A stretch of DNA of 64,000 nt from positions 844,313-908,312 of the forward strand of contig NW_019091389.1 of assembly GCF_001949145.1 (NCBI RefSeq), read 5' to 3'. The translations under genes and the position numbers were made by a program. A model generated the notes under the pieces. It did no database searches, had not been told where the DNA came from, and was given only the letters and a program-made list of their open reading frames with translations. This DNA is from Acanthaster planci (lineage: Eukaryota > Echinodermata > Asteroidea > Valvatida > Acanthasteridae). Of the stretch, positions 56,233 through 64,000 are shown one piece after another. Position 1 is the first letter of the stretch. Each line of letters starts with the position of its first letter.

Positions 56233-56236
56233 TGCG
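56227..56236 (-). other. Splice donor ending the receptor exon
   Basis: On the minus strand the exon ends ...GCA at 56233 and is followed by GTGAGT (56232-56227), a near-consensus 5' splice site. It leaves one base of a split codon (phase 1). The protein stops resembling the ANF-receptor family at this point, which independently supports the boundary. Confidence 0.8.
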
Positions 56237-56977
56237 TGCGTTGGGTATGACTGTAGAAGATAGCTTTTCCTTGATAACCTCGGTGCTATCTGTTCGCCAG
56301 ATGGTTTGTGATCTTTGTTTTGGGAGCCCACCGGGTATCTGCTCAATATAGCCAAGTGTAAGTTCGTAACAGAAAGAAAGCGCTTCCTGCCCCTCCCTGT
56401 CGGCCGAAATGACGGCGGTCGTATTCCACTGGAAGGTATTGAAAATCACATCGGCGATTACCTGTCCAAGGGTGGTGGCTGTGATAAATACTCTTGTGAC
56501 GAGGTTGTTATCAAGGCCACTTGCTGGAGTTCCCGCAGACATCATGACCTTGTTCCAGTGCGACATAAGGCGGATCATGTTAGCGGCCGCATAGCTGCAA
56601 ACAGGCCCGAAGAACACGTCTACCTCCTCTTCCAATCGCAAGGAATCTATGCTGAATTTCAGCGCCTGGACCTGGCTACACTGAGAGTCGAACTCCTTCA
56701 CGATGGTCATATCTGCGGAGTTGCCAATAAGACTACGAACGCGAGGGCTGTTGATTGCAAGCCGAATAGCGGGAGCAACCTTTACACGGGAGTAATCGAA
56801 CTCAGTGTCGAACGGCAGCAGGACGACTACGTTGATAATCTGGTGTCCATCACCTGTAGACGGCTTCGTGGAGTTCTTTCCTCCGATTTTACATTCGGTT
56901 TGCTGTACGAGAACCAGGATGGAGACCAAACACAACAGAAAGACGAAAACATCAGATGTTGTATACTTCCTTTCCAT
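56233..56977 (-). CDS. First coding exon of a natriuretic-peptide-receptor / receptor guanylyl-cyclase-like gene (partial)
   Basis: The product would be a cell-surface receptor whose extracellular half is an ANF-receptor (periplasmic-binding-like) ligand-binding domain. From the ATG at 56977 the frame gives a signal peptide (charged MERK start, hydrophobic core near residues 10-25, likely cleavage after TEC near 29), a short linker with an NST glycosylation site (N35), then the domain from about residue 45. Typical features are FDSQC (C100), FFGPVCSYAA (C127; a Cys pair spaced like the first disulfide loop of NPRs), SAGTPASGL near 147-155, and FQWNTTAV near 182 with a second glycosylation site (N185). 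C203 probably pairs with a Cys in a later exon. The ATG has G at -3 and +4. It is the first in-frame ATG after an in-frame TAA at 57064-57062. The exon stops at a GTGAGT donor after 248 codons plus one base. Kinase-homology and cyclase parts are not seen, so NPR-C-like, NPR-A/B-like and egg-peptide-receptor-like identities all remain possible. Confidence 0.88.
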
Positions 56978-57064
56978 GACGAGTACGGTCACTCTATTCT
57001 CAATCACAGTATATAACGTATGTGTATGTCGATGCTGGTTTATGTCGGTTACTCTGTATACTTA
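56978..57064 (-). other. 5' leader region of the receptor gene
   Basis: This lies between the start codon and the in-frame TAA at 57064-57062. No other ATG in this frame occurs here, but a GTG at 57007 keeps the frame open. A TATATA-like stretch at 57010-57018 is too close to the ATG to be a convincing TATA box. The transcription start could not be placed. Confidence 0.4.
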
Positions 57065-59489
57065 GGCGTTCGTACGCAGAGACATGCCAAAGCTGAACAC
57101 AGGGCAGTCCAGCGGAACTACAGATCGTCACGCCACGTGGAGAGCAATCCAACAACACTGTTCGATTCCAATGCTTCGCACATTCTGAACCAGAAAAATT
57201 CCCACCTTGACGCGTGTTGTATGTGTGCATTGACAGACTCGCAATGCAGCACAACTCTATCCCTGACGATGTGACAGTTGATGTGGCCTGGATTTGCAGT
57301 CAGTGGATTGCTGTAAGACTCCAGGCTCAGAAACGCAGGGTTGACTGAACGTCGGTGGATGGCCAACGAAACACCAGACCCAACTCAAGTTAGCCGCGTG
57401 CGGTCGCGCTCTCAATCCCAGCCACGAAACAAGTATTACACGCCCGCTACGCAGTGTGTACACGCACTGCAAACAAGGGGTTCACACAACCGGATAATAT
57501 AGAAGCTCCAGTGCGCAGGCACGGACTCGTCCAATCACCACCATTTGTAAGTTGCTTCATGACACGCAAGGTTGTTTCCCGGATATTAAAGCTTGCAGTT
57601 ACACGGTTCGGTAACGACAGGGAAGATAATTTCTGGTCACTCCATCAACATAATCGTTAAGGAAATGGTACAATTGCATCACCCACAAACCAAATTACTT
57701 ACAAAGCAAATCTTTAATTTAGCACTGGATGCATCCTTGAAATGCAAAACAGGGTAAATTAAAAAACAAAGAAAACTCTACGCTTTATGTAGATCACGAC
57801 GAACTTTCTTTCTTAATGTAACTTTAATGAAAAAAAATCACAAATGCCTCTTATTTTAGACTTCTGTTAAAGAGATTCAGGAATTGAATTAGAAGGAATG
57901 ACAGCTTGGCAAGTTTCCCTTTTTTATGAAGCAAAACCATCCTGTATTTTTCTGCAGTCCAACTGCAAACGAAGTCAGCGACATTGACAAGAACTTTCCC
58001 ATCTGTTTCAAATGGCCCACACATTTATGGCTGGTAACGGTGCGGGAGGGGAAAGAGTGCTTTTGTAAATATCCTATTCAATTCGCGCACACCTGGCACC
58101 TCCCCTCTCTATCTGTGCAGGTGACTGAGGTCAACCACGAAGAATAGCGTTGTTGTCGAGTATACTGTAACTTGTGTTGGTATTGTTACTGTGAGACTGA
58201 ACGTGACCCAGTGAGGAATGAAGAGAAAGATGGAGTCGCATTAATACTTGTTTATTACAAGAGCCATAAGTTACTTAAAGTTACTCGTTGAGCTTCGGTA
58301 CAAATTAATCTCACATGGACTGGTTAGAGTTGGTTAGATGACTGACACAACAGGATATAAGTTTTGATGTATAATTGACACGATGACATGACACGTTCTA
58401 TGTTTTCTGTTCTGAAGCGCTGTACCTCTGTCGGTATTTTCCGAGTTTTTAATTCTTTTTATTTGTGACTTGCGTATAGAAAAATTGATTTGCTTTGCAA
58501 CTGTGGATTTTAAACTTCCCAAACTGATTGTGTCTGGAAAATTCATATAACTGATAGTGCCATGAGATTGCCTTATCAGACAATGGAAGTTCGTTACCTA
58601 CTGCTATCGATGCCTAGAGCTAGGTTTAGGTCTTTGCTGCGTTGGAAATACGCAGAGACACGCCGACAATGGACGTTGCCGTAGCTCTGGAGGCCCGTTT
58701 CGGACACGGCTAAGTAACCGGATGAGGTTAAATCGGCATGCTAAAATTAAATGGAGATCATCAAATTTAGCAACATGACCCTACAGGCTTCCTCTCTTAA
58801 TACAGAATGCCCGGGGTAAGTACCGGAAGGTTTAGTCAGAACAGCCGCCTTGAAATAACATGTTAGACTGCATGGAACTTCATTTCTTTATTTATTCGTC
58901 TTATTTATCTCTTGCCATGCTGACAAATTTATTGCTAGAAACTTTTTTCTCTGAGTACTCTAAAGACTGGGTTTTAAAAATCAGAATTTGTTTGAGATTT
59001 GAAGCTTTTCATGATGGAGGTAGCAAGTAGGGGCCTAAACTAGATAGGTTTGCGGTAGCACCATGGATATATTTCTAAGAATTTGTTTAATGTTATAATC
59101 GGTATGAAGGTAATAATGATGGTATGTCGCGGAACATACCTATTAAATATAAGGATTTTGAAAAATAACAGTAATGATAAAAATCACTTTCCACAATACA
59201 TGGTATACTTTAAAAAGAATCAAGCAATGGCCCAAGAAAGGAGGATGGGTGAAAGCAAGGGGAAGGGAGGGACCAAATGAAGATGGAGCATGGTTAGGTG
59301 AAAAAGCAAGGAAAGCTATAATGGTTTGTACTGAGACTAAGCTGGTGTACATGTACTGTGCCTAATCGATTATGAATAGTATAATGGGGCTAGTAATGAT
59401 ATTGGCTACACAAGAGAGAGTGTCATTAAATTTGGTGGGTGAGTCTCGACTCTCTGTGGAGTGTCTTCACGTCAGCCCGGCCGACCACA
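57065..59489. other. Upstream flank of the receptor gene, no other gene recognised
   Basis: The first 500 bases, to about 57560, are GC-richer with several overlapping short open frames on both strands. They could include promoter or 5' UTR sequence of the minus-strand receptor gene. The rest is AT-rich with no identifiable feature. Confidence 0.5.
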
Positions 59490-59645
59490 TTAAGGGGTAA
59501 CTGCAGTGGCATGTTTTAAAATAGAAACCTCCAAAATGCACTTTTGTATCTCAATTTCGATTCGTTTTCCACTATTTGCTAATGGGTTTCCCCTGCCTTT
59601 TTTTTTGGCTTTTATGCTAGTGAGTATTTCCATGTATTCAAAACT

Positions 59646-59658
59646 GGGGGGGGGGGGG
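59646..59658. repeat. G13 homopolymer inside TTAA element copy 2
   Basis: Thirteen consecutive G residues in element copy 2. Copy 1 has no matching run at the aligned place. Confidence 0.95.
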
Positions 59659-59900
59659 AGAAAGCCTCATTGTTATTTTCGTTTACGCACAAAATACTCC
59701 AGCAGTTTTTCAGGATTGGATTTCCTTAACTGTTTGCCCTTTGGTGATCTACTTTTGGGCAAGTGCATCACAATGAGTGATCAATTAGCCAATCAAGCCT
59801 TTCGCGGAAATGTCTGTGAGCAAATTCAGAGTTCACAATTTCAATAGAAAAACATATGCACTGAGCCATGTCTTCGTTCATGATGCGGTAACAGCACCAG

Positions 59901-60014
59901 TTATTTTAAATTTTAAACAGTCGTTTTTCAATGCAATTGACAGTGATGCCATTTGATGAATTATTTTAAATTTTAAACAGTCATTTTTCAATGCAATTAA
60001 CAGTGATGCCAAAT
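59901..60014. repeat. 60-bp-period tandem duplication inside TTAA element copy 2
   Basis: The block starting TTATTTTAAATTTTAAACAG occurs at 59901 and again at 59961, exactly 60 bases later. The copies differ at a few positions (G/A at 59923/59983, G/A at 59939/59999) over about 50 bases and both run into CAGTGATGCCA. The corresponding part of element copy 1 seems to contain this block only once, so the duplication probably arose after the two elements separated. Confidence 0.9.
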
Positions 60015-61163
60015 GATTTTTCATGCATTGAAGGGGAGATTCAAGTAGCAGAATTATTGTGTTCAACAAAATATTCACTATAGCTACACTTTAAAGAACT
60101 TTACTTGGAAACGGATGAAAAAAAATCTCGTGTAATTATAGTTCGGACATGTTTTCTCTGCTTACCACGGCGATCAAAGGTAGGCCTATCATTCAAAAGG
60201 TGATCACGACATGCGCCACGCCATGTTAGGATCTCGGCTATGTGTGGATGGTAAAAGTGGTTGGAAGGGCTGGCAATCAAGTGTGATTGATAAACACATC
60301 GATAGGCCTACATACAGTTCGGTTCCTCAAGTGGACTGCTTGATAATCATACAGTATTTCCATCCGCTCGGGCTCGTGTTGTAAAACAAAAAGCCTTTCC
60401 GAATTGTCAGTATGCGGTTCAATTATTCAGCCGGTCAAATAAACGATCCAACGTGGTTACTTAGGAGATTCTTACAGCGCCTGAACGCATGTCAATACAC
60501 AACTTCGATCAATAGCCTACAAGTTCACGGAGTACGCTTTCCCCTTTAAAAGGACATCTCAAGCATTCCTGAGAAACATCGTATACTGAAGAATTCTTCT
60601 CGTGTGAAAGAGACAAAAAGGAAAACGCGCGTGAGACTTGAGATTTTACGACATCTTGGGCAAAGTGATACAAATGCCATTCCGTGTTTGATGAGTAACA
60701 CAGGTGCATAATTATTGCGTAAATGCCCATGTGGAACAGTAATCGCTGAGCGCCTATTGTCCTGGGTGGCTCTTAGGTGGATACGGAGAATCATGGTCAA
60801 GTGGGTTTATTCCCAGTCAAAAGTGAAATAAACAGAAACCAACCCAGCCCCCAAATTATTCATTCAGAATTCCCCCATTCTCTCCAAAGACACCATGGAA
60901 AGCAGAAGAAGGCTTTTCGGTTCCACTAGGCCCAAAGCCGCTCCCCGCCCCCCGGATCTATAGATCCTACCTTGTTAGCGAAAGTCAGAAATGATGGGCC
61001 AAGGGGACATTTGTGTGGGCTGGTACTCTGATGCCAATACCAACGTAGCCCTTCCCGAATCGTCCCGGAAACCTACGAAAAGTAAAGTATTCCATGTGAC
61101 GTTCATTCACAACATTTTCGGTAGCAATTTTTTAAAAGTTCGTCGGTACTCAATCAGCTGAGG

Positions 61164-61194
61164 CTTGCTGAGCTCGTTTGGAGAACTCAGCAAG
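61164..61194. repeat. Hairpin with 9-bp perfect stem
   Basis: CTTGCTGAG and CTCAGCAAG face each other across a 13-base loop. Outside the stem, GTACTCAA on the left (61146-61153) and TACTTGAG on the right (61195-61202) add further partial pairing. Confidence 0.8.
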
Positions 61195-63612
61195 TACTTG
61201 AGGGTGATGGAGAGCGAGACGTACAGTGTACCTGGCAACCTCAAGCACCCCTCACCGCGGGCCAAGCGCCTTCCCGGTCGTTTGCAGCAGATTCAATGAG
61301 CAATTCAGTAGCCTCCGCTTTTTATAAACGATTGTGGGGACAGCCGTGCTCAGGTATACTGTGTCGGTGTTTTTATTGCCACCCTCGCAGGATAAATCCT
61401 CACTTTCCATCACCATAAAATCCGGTTTATGTTTCTTTTCCCTCTGCATACCCCTGCTTGGCACTGGGGGAATGCCGATTGCATTGAGATTGATGGCACC
61501 TCGTAATGTCTGAGACAAAATTCAAGGACAATTTGTTTCATGAGGATCGGTGCTCCAAGAAATGATAAACAGAAACATGCACAATCCCCCTCGAATCTGA
61601 TGTTTTACACTGATAGACAAATCAACGTCTACAACTCGAGGCTTGGCAATAACTCATGCATCTGGACGGGCTACAAATGATTAAAATATCGTGAGAAGTC
61701 TAACGACTCGTGTCGAGTCTGTCTCCGTAATAAAGTAGTTTACAACAGGTTTTGCCTTTCAAATTATATATTCACAGTGCATTCGCCTAAGCACACTTAC
61801 TGCGCACAGAATGTTTACGTTGAACAAAGCAAGCCTATCAATTATTTGTTTTCACAAGTTTCATTTTGTTCATAAGCTAAGTTCTAAGCAGTATGATTCT
61901 CAGTAATTCGACACTGTTTACGTGCCTCCTGTGCCAACTGTTTACATTTTATGGTCATAAAATTCCATTTGCTCAAAATTGTGGTTTAAACAGTTTGCTC
62001 GTTATTTCCTCATCGGCGTATGACACCAACTCTACGCGCTGAAAGCTACAGTAGGTTTTACGGCACAATATGCTGACAATGAAGTAACTGACCAGCGTTT
62101 TTTAATGTTAGACACATTTAACTTTGTAGGTCAAGGCGACAGACCAACTAAAATCTGTACACATGCTCGACTCTTATACTTTGGACGAGAATGCGACAAA
62201 CGCTACACCTTTGCTACACAGACATTGAAAGGGTATAATGCTCGAATGACCTGGTGGCGAGGTTAAATTTGAACCAGCCTCCCGTCATCTCAGCAGAACG
62301 GACTTCATCTTGATTAATCGTGATTGCAGTATTTTGACTGTAAATCGCACGCGTGCAACATCAATAATTCATAAAGCCACGGGCCAAATTCCAACGCAAA
62401 CAGCGTGTTTGTCTTTTGAAAATCGACAGGAAATTGAGTTTCCCGACAAATAATAATAATAGAGTGCATGAACTCCTTGAGAATGACAGCAACGATCTTT
62501 GTAAGTCAGGAGCAGGCCTCGAATGTTCCAGAATGGAGCGCAGGACGCTGCTCTGTCTTATTAAAAGGTCAGTTTGATTCACTGCATGATGCAAAAAGGC
62601 ATCCCTTGCGACCTTGCCAAGTTACATAAATTGTATAATCCAATCGATGGTGAGACTTTTAAAAAGTGGAGGAACACACAGGGACTTAGTAGGAAAAATA
62701 GTTCCCGTCATGGCGTTGTGTTGTGATAAACCATGTCAAAAAGGGATGTTCAATCTGAACATTAAAAAGCAGTCGATTGTGTGCTTGCGGTCATCACAAG
62801 GGACTGTTACTCGGGTTGTACCACACCATCAGAACCTGCTCAGTGTAGGCCTTGCCACCAACGGAGACTAATCGCCGTGCGACACGTCCAAGTTGATGCC
62901 CTCCAACGACTAATTGGACAAGCGAAGAGAGACCGACTTCTGCCTTGTTTAAGCGGGTTTATTTATCCGCTCGTTGACGGAGCTTCCTCGGACGTGGATG
63001 ACGGATTGGCAGCAGGTCGTGGATAGAGAGGCTGCCGATGGGAGACCGGCAAGAATTGTCCTAACCCACTGATGGACCAAGAAGTGAGGTCGTATATCAA
63101 GTTTGGGATGTTTACCTTTCATGGAAACACTTGCGAAAGTTCTTTCCAAGGATATTATGCTATGGGTCAAGCTGATGCGATTTAAATGGTACTTGTTCGT
63201 GAGTAGTACAAGCGACTTATGCCCTCATAAAACAAACATCAAAGTTGGAGTTTTTTTCCTTGAATTTAATATGCGGCAGTAAAAAAGGAAGAAATCTAAT
63301 CAATCTTTAACGATTACATGTATTTCGATTATATGCGTTTGAAATCTAATGGAAACACGTCTGCATTTAATTTGTCAATTAACTGTTTAGCAGGTTTAGC
63401 AAATCTCCAAGGCTAAATTGTGTTCAAAGGGCTAAAGTTACAAATTTCCCTTCTCTCGTTCTTTTTTCTTCAGCATAGAAATGAAAAACGACACAATGAG
63501 TATTAAAGTTTCTATTCGCCTTGTTTGAAAGTATGTGGGATGATAATGACGCTACCCTCGTTTGAGGTCGTTGTTCTTCCTCGTGGTCATTCAGGGTAGC
63601 ACTGAATATTTG

Positions 63613-63640
63613 TTTTGATTTGATTTGATTTTTTTTTTTT
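63613..63640. repeat. TTTGA pentanucleotide and T-run
   Basis: Three TTTGA-type units run directly into twelve T residues. Confidence 0.95.
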
Positions 63641-63788
63641 GCAATTTTACCTCGTGTTGGCCCCTTTTTCGTGTGTATTCCTTTTCAGCATTTTGGTTTG
63701 CCCAGTTTTATGTAAAAAAGACTACACGTACGAAGGTTGCCTAAATTTGTGACTTTGCATAATCATGAATGTCCATTCATTTCTCCCA

Positions 63789-64000
63789 CACTGCAAAAAC
63801 TGTGTTAAAGTTAACACCCCGTTGTTATCAGAAGACTACACCAACACTTTTCACTGGTGTTTCAAAAATTTTGGTGTTACTTTTAACACCCTCCAGTGCA
63901 TTGTAACAGTGATAGGTGTGCAAGGTAGCACTGGCGGTGTTAAAGTAACACCCTATGTGTGGTCATCTTATAACACCAAAAAGTGTTGATTTTAACACAG
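63789..64000. mobile_element. Palindrome-rich MITE-like element, cut by the window edge
   Basis: It starts CACTGCAAAAACTGTGTTAA, a terminal motif common in hAT-like miniature elements. It continues with alternating GGTGTTA and TAACACC blocks spaced by AAGT or TTTT, so the strand can fold on itself at several places. The window ends in TTTTAACACAG, the complement of the CTGTGTTAA near the start. The closing GTTTTTGCAGTG tip would be expected just past position 64000. Confidence 0.65.

Larger units (their letters stand above)
59490..60094. mobile_element. TTAA-flanked non-autonomous element, copy 2
   Basis: The unit begins TTAAGGGGTAACTGCAGTGG and ends CACTATAGCTACACTTTAA. It is 605 bp long and bounded by TTAA on both sides. 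Shared blocks in the same order as copy 1 include CACTTTTGTATCTCA (versus CATTTTTGTGTCTCA), GCACAAAA..., TTTTTCA(A/G)GATT, TTTGGTGAT and AAAACATATGCAC (versus AAAACCTATGCAC). A run of 13 G (59646-59658) and a 60-bp tandem duplication lie inside it. No transposase is encoded. Confidence 0.7.
60095..63788. other. Non-coding interval, no gene recognised
   Basis: It contains the hairpin at 61164, a 14-bp palindrome (GGATCTATAGATCC) near 60955 and an inverted GCTACCCT / AGGGTAGC pair near 63551-63601. No frame exceeds 88 codons. Confidence 0.6.

Noticed and set aside
56978-57007. Ten extra N-terminal codons from a GTG at 57007
   Set aside because: The ATG at 56977 has a good context and starts directly before a normal signal peptide. 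A GTG start is unlikely in an animal gene.
56315-57016. 233-codon open frame on the plus strand
   Set aside because: It is the antisense shadow of the receptor exon. The minus-strand frame has family motifs, a signal peptide and a donor; this one has none.
57010-57018. TATA-like stretch upstream of the receptor start
   Set aside because: It lies only about 35 bases from the ATG, which would leave a leader of a few bases. More likely it is 5' UTR or intronic sequence.
1-64000. CRISPR arrays, operons or phage genes
   Set aside because: No regularly spaced direct repeats and no closely packed coding frames are present. The sequence has animal genome character.

Overview
This is a 64 kb stretch of animal nuclear DNA, AT-rich and almost entirely non-coding. 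It has no operons, ribosome-binding sites or dense genes. It does have splice-site logic, many inverted-repeat (MITE-like) elements, microsatellites and homopolymer runs. The one confidently recognised protein, a natriuretic-peptide-receptor / receptor guanylyl-cyclase type ligand-binding domain, belongs to a metazoan family. Two self-complementary octamers, TACATGTA (19 sites counted by eye) and TAGGCCTA (10 sites), occur far more often than chance. Together with the receptor family this makes me think of a marine invertebrate deuterostome such as an echinoderm, hemichordate or amphioxus. That placement is inference, and I cannot name a species.

Layout. Positions 1-35361 hold no gene that I can support. 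They contain a GAT/GAC-type trinucleotide tract (4141-4340), one copy of a dispersed repeat (7251-7400), a possible hAT-like remnant (8274-8580), a 29-bp tandem duplication (15859-15916), simple repeats, and two weak minus-strand exon candidates near 22.2 and 28.9 kb. Positions 35362-37240 form a cluster of three mobile-element-like units: a 525-bp element with terminal inverted repeats, a 226-bp Tc1/mariner-like miniature element, and a 490-bp dispersed repeat containing a perfect 26-bp palindrome. Positions 37241-55954 hold a second copy of the 7.25-kb repeat (41896-42010), a TTAA-flanked element (44501-45088) and a second copy of the 490-bp repeat (49511-49918), but no recognisable gene.

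The only confident gene part is the first coding exon of a receptor on the minus strand (56977 down to 56233). It has an ATG in good context, an upstream in-frame stop, a signal peptide, about two thirds of an ANF-receptor ligand-binding domain, and a GTGAGT donor that ends it in phase 1. Further exons must lie at lower coordinates or outside the window; I could not identify them. To the right lie a second TTAA-flanked element of the same family as the 44.5-kb copy (59490-60094, with an internal 60-bp tandem duplication), a short hairpin at 61.16 kb, and a palindrome-rich MITE-like unit beginning at 63789 and cut by the window edge.

Most reading frames of 60-170 codons here are about what chance gives in 64 kb of AT-rich DNA, and I have not annotated them as genes. 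I found no convincing undescribed biological system. The most original items are the family relationships among the mobile-element-like repeats and the open read-through frame after the receptor exon's donor.
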